Positions 6,030-14,848 of a stretch of 14,848 nucleotides of DNA are shown here, piece by piece. Position 1 is the stretch's first letter. The number at the start of each line of letters is the position of its first letter. Origin of the DNA: DATIRA01 sp964553405 (GTDB taxonomy: Bacteria; Pseudomonadota; Gammaproteobacteria; Steroidobacterales; Steroidobacteraceae); NCBI GenBank assembly GCA_964553405.1, contig CAZKLS010000068.1:1-14848 (forward strand), written 5' to 3'. A program made the position numbers and the translations under genes. A model generated the notes under the pieces. It ran no database searches, was not told the origin of the DNA, and saw only the letters and a list, made by a program, of their open reading frames with translations.

Positions 6030-8246
6030 TCAGGCCGCAGCGTGCGGTGCGTCGAAGCGCTCGAGCTGGACCGGCGTCCCGTTCAGGACCGCGTTGCCGG
6101 TGAGCTCGTCGATGGCCTGGTCGTCGGTCAGGTCGTTGATGCTCGCCCCGGCATGCTGCGCGGCGATCGACAGGCGGATGCCCTCGCGATCGTGGCCCCA
6201 GCCGTGCGGCAGGCACACGACCCCCGGCATCACGTCGTCCGAGATCTCCAGGTCCACGATCAGCTCGCCGACCCGGGAGCGCAGCCGCACGCGGTCCCCG
6301 TCCGCGAGCCCGCGCGACCCGGCATCGCGCGGGTTCACCAGCAGCGTGCAGCGCGGCTTGCCTTTCACGAGCCGATGGCTGTTGTGCAGCCAGCTGTTGT
6401 TGCTGCGCACGTGCCGCCGCCCGATCAGCACCAGCTCGGGCACGGGCTGCCCGAGGACGCGGCCTGCGCGCTCGAGGTCCGCGAGGAACAGGTCCTGCGC
6501 CAGCTGGATTCGACCGTCGCGGGTCGCGAGCCGGCCGAGCAGGTTCGGCGCGAGCGGCCCGAGGTCCACGCCGTGCGGCGCGTCGATCAGCTTGCGCAGG
6601 CTCAGGCCCTGCGGTCTGCGGTCCTCGGCCTCGAGCTGCCGGCGCAGCTTGCCGAGCCCGGGCAGCGAGGCGAGCAGGCGCACGAAACCGCGGTTTTCCA
6701 TGCCGTAGCGGCCGCTGCGCAGCAACAGGTCGAGCGCACGGTCGGGCCCGAGCCTCGCGACGAGTCCCCGGCCGGCGCCACCGTCCGTCGATGCTGCGAG
6801 CCTGCGGCTCAACTCGACCAGTATCTCGTGGTCGTGCAGCGCGCCGGCGGGCTTGTCGAACAGCGGCGGCGAGTACTTCGCGAAGTTCCGGACCGCGAAC
6901 GAGGCGAGCGCCACGTCGTAGTGGCTGCGCTCGAGCGGACTCGTCGGCGGCAGGATCAGCTGCGCGTGCCGGCTGGTCTCGTTCAGGTACATGTCCACCG
7001 AGACCATGAAGTCGAGCTGCCCGAGCGCCTGGTCCAGCTGCCGGCCGTTCGGCGTCGAGAGCACCGGGTTACCCGCGAACGTGATCAGCGCGCGGACCTG
7101 GCCCTCCCCGGGTGTCGCGATCTCCTCGGCGAGCGCGGCCACCGGCAGTTCGCTGCTGAATTCCGGAAGCTGCCGCACGCGCGAGCGATGCCGGTCGCGG
7201 TGTCCGCGCGAACCGTAAGCGGCGCTCAGGTCCACCGCGGGCTCCGCGAACATCATGCCGCCTTCCGCGTCGAGGTGCCGCGTCAGCGCGTTCAGGCAGT
7301 AGATCAGCCACATCACCAGCCCGCCGAACTCCTGAGTGCAGGCCCCGACGCGGCCGTACACCAGCGCGCGCGGCTCACGGGCGATCTCGAGCGCGAGTTG
7401 CTCGATCCGCGCCGCCGGAATACCCGTCCGCACGGCGAGCGCAGCGAAATCGAAGCGAGCCACGGCGGCCTCGAGCCGGTCCAGGCCGTCGATCCGGCCA
7501 GCCAGGTGCCCGAGGTCCACGGCGCCGGCCTCGAGCACCTTCTTCGTCAGCGCGAGCAGCAGGAACACGTCCGTGCCGGGCCGGATCGCCAGGTGTTCGT
7601 CGGCGATCAGCGCGGTCTCGGTGCGTCGCGGGTCGACGACGACGAGGCGCCCGCCGCGCGCCTGCAGCGCCTCCACCCGCCGCTCGAAGCCGGGCGCGCC
7701 CATGATCGAGCCGCCGGACGCCACCGGGTTGCCGCCGATGCAGACGAACAACTGCGTCCGGTCCACGTCCGGCACCGGCATCAGGAACTGGTGCCCGAAC
7801 AGCGCCCACGAGGCCACCATGTGCGGCAGCTGGTCCACGCTGGTGGCCGAATAGAAGTTGCGGCTGCCGACGGCGCGGATGAAGTCGCCGATCGTCAGCA
7901 TGGCGCCCAGGTTGTGCGCCGTCGGGTTGCCGACGTACACGGCGATCGCGTCCGCGCCGTGCGCTGCGCGGATCGCGCCGATGCGGGTCCCGATCTCGGC
8001 GAACGCGTCCTGCCAGGACACCTGCTCCCAGCCTTTGGCGGTCCTGCGGACGGGCTGGCGCAGCCGGTCAGGATCCTCGTGCAGGTCCTTCAGCGCCACC
8101 GCCTTGGGGCAGATGTGTCCACGGCTGAACACATCCTGCTTGTCCGGCTTGATCGACAGCACCTGGCCGTCCCGGTGCTCGACCACGATCCCGCACATCG
8201 CCTCGCAGATCGAGCAGGTCCGGTGATGCAGTCGCGACTCGGCCAT
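6030..8246 (-). CDS. Molybdopterin-dependent oxidoreductase (DMSO reductase superfamily)
   Basis: A 738-residue catalytic subunit of the bis-MGD molybdenum/tungsten enzyme family. The N-terminal [4Fe-4S] motif is complete (C11, C14, C18, C46), with K48 in CPKA as the usual electron-transfer lysine. GNPVASGGS (about 171-179) and VDPRRTETA belong to the MGD-binding Molybdopterin domain, and residues from about 620 on form the dinucleotide-binding beta-barrel domain (HVRSNNSWLHNS, GDRVRLRSRVGE, PHGWGH). No twin-arginine signal is present, so it should be cytoplasmic. At the position that normally carries Cys, Sec or Ser to the metal, the sequence is VDQLPHMVAS (137-146), with Val or Met instead. 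No electron-transfer or membrane subunit lies nearby. It follows the propeller-like gene by 23 bases. Physiological substrate unknown; formate dehydrogenase or nitrate reductase labels would be over-calls. Confidence 0.9.
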   Translation of the reverse strand: MAESRLHHRTCSICEAMCGIVVEHRDGQVLSIKPDKQDVFSRGHICPKAVALKDLHEDPDRLRQPVRRTAKGWEQVSWQDAFAEIGTRIGAIRAAHGADAIAVYVGNPTAHNLGAMLTIGDFIRAVGSRNFYSATSVDQLPHMVASWALFGHQFLMPVPDVDRTQLFVCIGGNPVASGGSIMGAPGFERRVEALQARGGRLVVVDPRRTETALIADEHLAIRPGTDVFLLLALTKKVLEAGAVDLGHLAGRIDGLDRLEAAVARFDFAALAVRTGIPAARIEQLALEIAREPRALVYGRVGACTQEFGGLVMWLIYCLNALTRHLDAEGGMMFAEPAVDLSAAYGSRGHRDRHRSRVRQLPEFSSELPVAALAEEIATPGEGQVRALITFAGNPVLSTPNGRQLDQALGQLDFMVSVDMYLNETSRHAQLILPPTSPLERSHYDVALASFAVRNFAKYSPPLFDKPAGALHDHEILVELSRRLAASTDGGAGRGLVARLGPDRALDLLLRSGRYGMENRGFVRLLASLPGLGKLRRQLEAEDRRPQGLSLRKLIDAPHGVDLGPLAPNLLGRLATRDGRIQLAQDLFLADLERAGRVLGQPVPELVLIGRRHVRSNNSWLHNSHRLVKGKPRCTLLVNPRDAGSRGLADGDRVRLRSRVGELIVDLEISDDVMPGVVCLPHGWGHDREGIRLSIAAQHAGASINDLTDDQAIDELTGNAVLNGTPVQLERFDAPHAAA

Positions 8247-8269
8247 GGCACGCGGCTCAGCGAGCGGCG

Positions 8270-9706
8270 CTAGCTGCGCCGACGCCTGAGGGCGAGCAGC
8301 CCCAGCAGCAGCAGCACGGCCGGCGCGCTCGAACCGCCACCGGAGTTGTTGTTCTTCTTGCGGCCGCAGTTGGTGACGCCGTCGACCGTGTCGCCGGCCA
8401 GGCTGAGGCGATACAGCGTCCCCTGGCCGCAGTTGCCGCCGTTCTCGGTCGTGCCGACGAAAACCGCATCCGACAGCTGCAGCATCGCGCCCGCGGGGTT
8501 CGCCCCCTGCGTGGCGTCGAAGGCGTGCAGCACCTCGAAGCCGGTTCCATCGCGGGCGATCGAGAAGATCACGCCGAGGCCGAGCACGGCGCCGGCCTCG
8601 TTCGTGCCGCCGGAGTTGGTCGTGCCGTACAGCCGCCCGTCGCTCGCGAGCAACAGCGCCCCGGCCGGGCGGGATCCGCTCGACTCGTCGAAGTCGTGCA
8701 GCGTCGTGAAGCTCGAGCCGTCCGGAGCGATCGCGAAGACCGTGCCGTTCCCCGTCGCGCCGCCCTGGCTCGCCACGCCGTACAGCAGGGAATCCCCGCC
8801 GTCCGTGAGCCCGACCAGCGGCGCCGCGCCGTCCACGTTGACCGGCAGGCTGGTTTCATCGGGCGCCGTGGCCGTGCTGAAGGCGTGCACGACCTCGAAA
8901 CCGGAGCCGTCGTGCCGGAGCCGGAAGACGGTGCCGCGCCCGTTCTCGCCGCCGCCGAAAGCCGTGCCGTACAGGTACCCGTCCGCGCCCTCGAGCAGGC
9001 TGCCGGCCGGGCTGTGTCCGTCGTCGTTGGTGGCGATTTCGGCACCGGCCTCGGACGTGATCGGCCCGAATTCGTGCAGCACCTCGAACGCCGTGCCGTC
9101 GCGGCTCAGGCGATAGATCGTCCCGGTACCGTTGCCGCCGCCCTGGCGCGCGGTGCCGTACAGGAAGCCGTCGCTGCCCTCGATCAGCGTGGCGTCTGGA
9201 TAGACTCCATCCGGATTAATGAGCCCGGTGATCGAGTTGGTTCCCGTCGTCGGTGCGAACGTGTAAAGCGTCGTGAACCCGCTGCCGTCTGCAAGCACGC
9301 TGAACACCGTGCCGAACGTACCGGCATTCGCGACGGCTCCGAAGGTCGTCGTCCCGTAGAAGCGCCCGTCGCTGCCGAGCAGGAGCCCCGCCTGCGGGCT
9401 CACGCCGTCCTGTTCCCCGAGCTGGTACAGCGTGCTGACCGCGGAGCCGTCCGGCTCGGCGCGATAGATCAGTCCCGCCGCGCCGAAGACCGTGACGCGG
9501 GCCGTGCCGTACAGCGCACCGTCGGGTCCGAGGATCGCCGGCGCCGTCGTCTCCGACGCGGCGAAGGCGACGAGGGTCGAGACCGCGGGCGTCGCCGTCT
9601 GGCCGGACGCGGCCAGCGGCAGCAACGCGACAGCCAGCGCGAGCGAACCGATCGCCCGGCGCGGGCAGCAAATGGACTGGAACAGCGAGCGTTGCTTGGC
9701 CGGCAT
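8270..9706 (-). CDS. Secreted Gloeo/Verruco-repeat (GloVer) protein with GlyGly-CTERM-like anchor
   Basis: A 478-residue exported protein. The ATG at 9706 is preceded by AGGAG 11 bases upstream and opens a clear signal peptide: basic residues, hydrophobic SLALAVALLPLAA, probable cleavage after ASG near residue 35. The body is made of seven degenerate copies of a motif of the type LYGT..GG..G.GT[VI][FY]....DG..[FT]..L..F, with YGT (or VGT) at about 66, 117, 183, 246, 309, 360 and 417; this is the TIGR03803 repeat. Seven copies of 51-66 residues would suit a seven-bladed beta-propeller. The C-terminus has NNNSGGGSS, a hydrophobic run APAVLLLLGLLAL and RRRRS, matching the GlyGly-CTERM sorting signal processed by rhombosortase. 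Two cysteines (about 426 and 447) could form a disulphide. Function unknown; surface attachment or binding is inferred. It is upstream of, and probably co-transcribed with, the molybdenum enzyme. Confidence 0.88.
   Translation of the reverse strand: MPAKQRSLFQSICCPRRAIGSLALAVALLPLAASGQTATPAVSTLVAFAASETTAPAILGPDGALYGTARVTVFGAAGLIYRAEPDGSAVSTLYQLGEQDGVSPQAGLLLGSDGRFYGTTTFGAVANAGTFGTVFSVLADGSGFTTLYTFAPTTGTNSITGLINPDGVYPDATLIEGSDGFLYGTARQGGGNGTGTIYRLSRDGTAFEVLHEFGPITSEAGAEIATNDDGHSPAGSLLEGADGYLYGTAFGGGENGRGTVFRLRHDGSGFEVVHAFSTATAPDETSLPVNVDGAAPLVGLTDGGDSLLYGVASQGGATGNGTVFAIAPDGSSFTTLHDFDESSGSRPAGALLLASDGRLYGTTNSGGTNEAGAVLGLGVIFSIARDGTGFEVLHAFDATQGANPAGAMLQLSDAVFVGTTENGGNCGQGTLYRLSLAGDTVDGVTNCGRKKNNNSGGGSSAPAVLLLLGLLALRRRRS
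8387..9529 (-). repeat. Seven degenerate protein-level repeats (GloVer/propeller blades)
   Basis: The part of the gene coding residues about 60-440 holds seven copies of the LYGT...GG...GTVF...DG...F motif. The copies diverge at DNA level and spacing varies from 51 to 66 residues; the longest linkers follow blades two (TNSITGLINPDG), three (SEAGAEIATNDDG) and four (APDETSLPVNVDG). The second and sixth copies have an insertion before the GTVF/VIF strand. Confidence 0.8.
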
Positions 9707-9815
9707 CGAGATGGAGACTCCTGGAGCGGCCGCGGGGACCGGTATTGTGTGAAGCGCGAATTCTGCCGGAAACCGCCGGTTCCTGCATGGTCGCCCGGGC
9801 CCCGTCGCAGCCCGA

Positions 9816-9821
9816 TACAAT
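9816..9821 (+). promoter_or_regulatory. Possible -10 element for the ABC-F gene
   Basis: TACAAT matches the sigma-70 -10 consensus at five of six positions and lies 33 bases upstream of the GTG start at 9855. No convincing -35 is present 16-18 bases upstream. The rest of the 148-base gap (9707-9854), which must also hold the promoter of the minus-strand repeat-protein gene, shows no other clear element. Confidence 0.25.
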
Positions 9822-9854
9822 GCCGCGACCCAGGGCCCGCCAGTCTCCCCTCAC

Positions 9855-11755
<1,901 letters not shown>

Positions 11756-12730
11756 TCAGATGCGGATGACGACCTTGCCGCGCGCCCGACGCTGCTCCAG
11801 CGCGGCGAAGGCGGCGGCGAAGTCCTCGAGCGCATGCACTTCACCGACGACCGGCCGGATGCGGCCGGCCTCGACCAGGCGCCAGAGTTCCGCGGCGTTC
11901 TCCGCCTGCACGCGCGGTTCGCGCTGGCTGAAGCTCCCCCAGTACACGCCGACGATGGACGCGCCCTTCAGCAGCGGCAGGTTCAACGAAACGCTGGGGA
12001 TCTCTCCGCTGGCGAATCCGATGACCAGGTACCGGCCCTTCCAGGCGAGGCTGCGCAATGCGGGCTCGGCGAGCGCTCCGCCGACCGGGTCGTAGACGAC
12101 GTCCACGCCCTGCCCGCCGGTGATCTCCTTGACCCGGCTGCGCAGGTCCTCCCGCGAGTAGTTGATCAGCTCGGCCGCACCGAGCGACCTGGCGAGCTCG
12201 AGCTTCTCGTCGCTGCTCGCCGCTGCGATGACCCGGGCGTCCATTGCGCGACCGAGCTCCACCGCGCTGGTTCCGACCCCGCCTCCGGCGCCGAGCACCA
12301 GCAGCGACTCGCCGGGGCGAAGCTCCGCACGCTGGCGCAGCGCGTGCATCGAGGTGAAGTAGGTCACGCAGATCCCGGACGCGGACTCGAAGTCGAGCGC
12401 CTCGGGGGCCCGGAAAAGATGCGACTCGCGCGCCACGAGGCGCTCGGCCAGCGCCTGCCCGGTGGCGCCGACGACCCGGTCGCCGGCCTGGAAGCGCCGC
12501 ACGCCTTCGCCGACGGATGCGACCACGCCCGAGAACTCGATACCGGGAATGAACGGCAGCTCCGGGCGCTCCTGGTACAGGCCCCGCGTCATCAGCAGGT
12601 CGGGGAAGTTCAGCGCCACGGCCCGGACGTCCACCAGCACCTCGCCTGCCGAGGGCGCGGGCTCCGGCCAGTCCGCCCGAAACTCCAGTCCGTCAATCCC
12701 GTTCAGTTCCCTGCAGATCACCGCGCGCAT
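11756..12730 (-). CDS. NADPH:quinone oxidoreductase-like MDR protein (zinc-independent)
   Basis: A 324-residue medium-chain dehydrogenase/reductase of the quinone oxidoreductase (QOR) branch. The N-terminal GroES-like domain has ALNFPDLLMTRGLY (about 39-52) and PGIEFSGVV (62-70); the nucleotide-binding Rossmann motif is LGAGGGVGTSAVELG (146-160), and VVYDPVGG (211-218) follows. The Cys and His ligands of zinc alcohol dehydrogenases are absent, which fits QOR. It should reduce quinones or enone/acyl substrates with NADPH; the exact substrate is not visible. The ATG at 12730, preceded by GGGGGG about five bases upstream, gives a full N-terminus; the next Met (residue 47) is too far in. This start lies 38 bases inside the SulP gene. 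The stop is separated from the ABC-F stop by no bases: TGA and TCA form TGATCA. Confidence 0.9.
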   Translation of the reverse strand: MRAVICRELNGIDGLEFRADWPEPAPSAGEVLVDVRAVALNFPDLLMTRGLYQERPELPFIPGIEFSGVVASVGEGVRRFQAGDRVVGATGQALAERLVARESHLFRAPEALDFESASGICVTYFTSMHALRQRAELRPGESLLVLGAGGGVGTSAVELGRAMDARVIAAASSDEKLELARSLGAAELINYSREDLRSRVKEITGGQGVDVVYDPVGGALAEPALRSLAWKGRYLVIGFASGEIPSVSLNLPLLKGASIVGVYWGSFSQREPRVQAENAAELWRLVEAGRIRPVVGEVHALEDFAAAFAALEQRRARGKVVIRI

Positions 12731-14462
12731 CGTCGCCCCCCGTTCTGAGCGGCCCGTGGGCCGCGGATTCCTCCAGCAATACGGTCTGCCGGCTGTCCAC
12801 ACCAGGACCACTGTCGGGTCCGGAGCCCCATTCGGCCAGGGCCAGCGCCTCCGAGAGCTGCTGATGGTAACCGCCAGGACCCAGCAGCTCGAGGATTCCG
12901 GCCCGTGCGAGCTTGCCGTGGACCCGCGCGTTCGCCTCGCAAAGCAGCACGCGGACGCCGCGTTTCTGCAGGTCACGGATCGCCTCCTCGAGGCTCTGCA
13001 GTCCCGTGATGTCCATGAACGGCACGCGTTTCAGCCGGAACACCAGCAGCTTCGGGTCCGTGTGCGTCTGCGCCAGCGCCCGCTCGAAATTGTCCACCGC
13101 GCCGAAGAAGAACGGGCCGTCGATGCCGTACACCATCACGCCGGGAGGCAGCGTGACGCGGCCCCTGCGCGCCAGCTCGTTGTCGAGCTCTCCACCGGCC
13201 AGCGGCTGGACTTCGACCGTCGAAGCCATGCGGTGCAGGAACTGGAACATCGCGAGGATCACGCCGACGTTGACGGCCACCACGAGATCGGCGAACACGG
13301 TCAGCAGGAACGTGATCAGCAGGATCACGACGTCGGCCCGTGGCGCACGCCGCACCATGCCGGCGAAATGACGGACCTCGCTCATGTTCCAGGCGACCAC
13401 GAACAGCACCGCGGCGAGCGCCGCCAGCGGCACGTTCTGCGCGAGCGGCGCCAGCGCGATCAGCACGAGCACCAGCACGCCCGCGTGCGCGATCCCCGCC
13501 AGCGGACCGGTGCCGCCGTTCCTGACGTTGGTCGCGGTGCGCGCGATCGCGCCGGTGGCGGCGAAGCCGCCGAACAGCGGCGCCGCGACGTTCGCGACGC
13601 CCTGGCCGATCAGTTCCTGGTTCGAGTCGTGGCGGGTGCCGGCCATGCCATCCGCCACGACGGCCGAGAGCAGCGATTCGATCGCACCGAGCATCGCGAT
13701 CGTGAATGCCGGGCCGAGCAGCTCGATGACCCGCGGTGCGGTGACTTCGGGAAACCCGAGGCTCGGCAATCCGCGCGGGATGCCGCCGAACTCGGTGCCG
13801 ATCGTCGCGACACCCTCGAACTGGAAAAACGACTGCAGCAGCGTCGCGACGATCATCGCGACCAGCGGGCCCGGCACGCGGCGCAGCTGCGGGACACGCG
13901 GTGTCAGCACCACGGCGGCGAGACTCAGCACGGCGATCGCGGTGGTCGCGAGGTGCGCCTGCGGCATGGCCGCGACCAGGCTCCAGACCTTCTCGTGGAA
14001 ATGCTCCCCGCCCGCGGCCGGCAGGCCGAGGAAGTACCGCCACTGCCCGACGAAGATGATCAGGCCGATGCCGGCCGTGAACCCGGTGATCACCGGATCC
14101 GGTATGAAGCGGATGATGCCGCCGAGGCGCGCGAAGCCGAGCGCGAGCAGGATCAGCCCGGCCATCAGCGTCGCGATCTGCAGGCCGTCGATGCCGTGCT
14201 TCGCGGTGACGCCGGCGAGGATCACGACGAAGGCGCCGGTGGGGCCGGCGATCTGCAGGCGGCTGCCGCCGAACACCGACACGGCGACTCCGGCGACGAT
14301 GGCCGTGTAGAGGCCCTGCTCCGGCTTCGCGCCGGAGGCGATCGCGAAGGCCATCGCGAGCGGCAGCGCGACGACACCGACGACGACCCCGGCCACCAGG
14401 TTGGGCAGCCAGTGCCGGCGCCCGAGCAGCCCGGCACGCCAGGCTTCCTTGATCGCGATCAT
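12693..14462 (-). CDS. SulP-family anion transporter with STAS domain
   Basis: A 589-residue inner-membrane protein of the SulP/SLC26 family. Hydrophobic segments run from about residue 20 to 410. Family landmarks: ALPLAMAFAIASGAKPEQGLYTAIVAG (33-59), FGGSRLQIAGPTGAFVVIL (64-82), GAIESLLSAVVADGMAGTRHDSNQELIGQGVAN (259-291) and GGFAATGAIARTATNVRNGG (298-317). A cytoplasmic STAS domain follows (about 438-545), with GIDGPFFFGAV and the FMDITGL loop (D484) that in anti-sigma antagonist relatives carries the regulatory site. The substrate may be sulfate, bicarbonate or a dicarboxylate; sequence does not decide. The last 12 codons overlap the start of the quinone reductase gene. The final 45 residues beyond the STAS fold (from about GSGPDSGPG) are low in similarity to anything I know. 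The ATG at 14462 has no strong ribosome-binding site. Confidence 0.93.
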   Translation of the reverse strand: MIAIKEAWRAGLLGRRHWLPNLVAGVVVGVVALPLAMAFAIASGAKPEQGLYTAIVAGVAVSVFGGSRLQIAGPTGAFVVILAGVTAKHGIDGLQIATLMAGLILLALGFARLGGIIRFIPDPVITGFTAGIGLIIFVGQWRYFLGLPAAGGEHFHEKVWSLVAAMPQAHLATTAIAVLSLAAVVLTPRVPQLRRVPGPLVAMIVATLLQSFFQFEGVATIGTEFGGIPRGLPSLGFPEVTAPRVIELLGPAFTIAMLGAIESLLSAVVADGMAGTRHDSNQELIGQGVANVAAPLFGGFAATGAIARTATNVRNGGTGPLAGIAHAGVLVLVLIALAPLAQNVPLAALAAVLFVVAWNMSEVRHFAGMVRRAPRADVVILLITFLLTVFADLVVAVNVGVILAMFQFLHRMASTVEVQPLAGGELDNELARRGRVTLPPGVMVYGIDGPFFFGAVDNFERALAQTHTDPKLLVFRLKRVPFMDITGLQSLEEAIRDLQKRGVRVLLCEANARVHGKLARAGILELLGPGGYHQQLSEALALAEWGSGPDSGPGVDSRQTVLLEESAAHGPLRTGGDDARGDLQGTERD

Positions 14463-14513
14463 GCGCTGGGTGCAGTGCTCAGGTCGCCTCGGATGCGCCG
14501 CGCGGCGGCTCCG

Positions 14514-14848
14514 TCAACTGCGTTCTGGCGCCCGGTGCACCATGTCGGTGATCCGGATCGCCGTCTCGAGCGCCCGCAAGCCGTCCTCGCCGCCGACCAC
14601 CGGCGGCAGGCCTTCACGGATGGAGTGCAGGAACGCCTCGATCTCCATCCGCAACGCGTCGCCCTGCTCGTAGCTTCGTTCCTCGATCACGACCTGACCC
14701 GGCGCCGCCGCGGCGCCGACCGGTGGCTTGCGCACGATCGTCAGCACCTTCTGCTGCAGGTCGATCGAAATATAGGCGTCGTCCTGGAACAGCCGCAGCT
14801 TGCGCTCCGCCTTCATGCTGACCCGGCTCGCGGTCGTGTTCGCCACGC
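14514..14848 (-). CDS. Gfo/Idh/MocA-family oxidoreductase, C-terminal end only
   Basis: The frame is open to the end of the window, so the N-terminal part, including the NAD(P)-binding domain, lies beyond. What is visible (about 110 residues) begins VANTTASRVSMKAERKLRLFQDDAYISIDL, the terminal beta-sheet of Gfo/Idh/MocA sugar dehydrogenases, and ends with the typical helix EIEAFLHSIREGLPPVVGGEDGLRALETAIRI. The V-A-N-T-T-A-S-R and R-K-L-R-L-F runs resemble UDP-sugar 3-dehydrogenases such as GnnA, found in some lipid A gene clusters, but this is only a resemblance. It is upstream of the SulP gene on the same strand with a 51-base gap that shows no clear promoter or terminator, so they may be co-transcribed. 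Confidence 0.8.
   Translation of the reverse strand, partial: VANTTASRVSMKAERKLRLFQDDAYISIDLQQKVLTIVRKPPVGAAAAPGQVVIEERSYEQGDALRMEIEAFLHSIREGLPPVVGGEDGLRALETAIRITDMVHRAPERS

Noticed and set aside
5910..8273. 787-codon open frame on the plus strand
   Set aside because: It lies antisense to the molybdenum enzyme, whose protein has full family motifs. The antisense product is a mix of Arg, His, Gln, Val and Ala with no recognisable domain, as expected where GC-rich codons leave the opposite strand free of stops.
9707..9820. Longer N-terminus for the repeat protein, starting at 9820
   Set aside because: The added 38 residues would precede the signal peptide; the ATG at 9706 has an AGGAG upstream and opens directly into the signal sequence.
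12731..12976. Longer N-terminus for the quinone reductase, starting at 12976
   Set aside because: It would overlap SulP by a further 246 bases and add a segment without MDR similarity; the ATG at 12730 gives the normal MRAV start of the family.

Overview
The window is dense, GC-rich (roughly two-thirds G+C) bacterial DNA with short or overlapping gene junctions and no mobile element, tRNA, rRNA or CRISPR array that I can see. The closest relative I can recall is the second half of the ABC-F gene, which tracks E. coli YheS closely. Together with a bacterial-type cardiolipin synthase and a GlyGly-CTERM-like tail, this points to a high-GC gammaproteobacterium, possibly a metagenome-assembled one because of an N run; genus is not resolvable. 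Most of it looks like chromosomal housekeeping and accessory metabolism.

Layout. 1-752 (+): 3' part of a SAM-dependent methyltransferase. 826-4665 (-): a tightly overlapping three-gene operon read as class III aminotransferase, then APH-family small-molecule kinase, then cardiolipin synthase. 4666-4839: divergent promoter region with overlapping palindromes. 4840-5967 (+): YdjM-type membrane metal-dependent hydrolase. 6030-9706 (-): a secreted seven-repeat (Gloeo/Verruco repeat) protein with a GlyGly-CTERM-like tail, followed by a molybdopterin oxidoreductase with a [4Fe-4S] motif but no Cys/Sec/Ser at the usual metal-ligand position. 9855-11755 (+): YheS-type ABC-F ATPase interrupted by an N run. 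11756-14848 (-): the C-terminal end of a Gfo/Idh/MocA oxidoreductase, a SulP anion transporter with STAS domain, and a quinone oxidoreductase/zinc-independent MDR protein whose start lies inside the SulP gene.

How the genes may work together. The strongest candidate for an uncharacterised system is the aminotransferase-kinase-cardiolipin synthase operon: the kinase plus class III PLP enzyme pairing recalls hydroxylysine kinase/phospho-lyase and ethanolamine-phosphate phospho-lyase chemistry, and the third gene makes phospholipid, so an amino-alcohol salvage or headgroup-remodelling role is a reasonable but untested hypothesis. The propeller-like surface protein and Mo enzyme are 23 bases apart and probably co-transcribed. 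The SulP and quinone reductase genes are translationally entangled. The ABC-F gene is probably intact; the N run length is incompatible with its reading frame and is best explained as an assembly placeholder.
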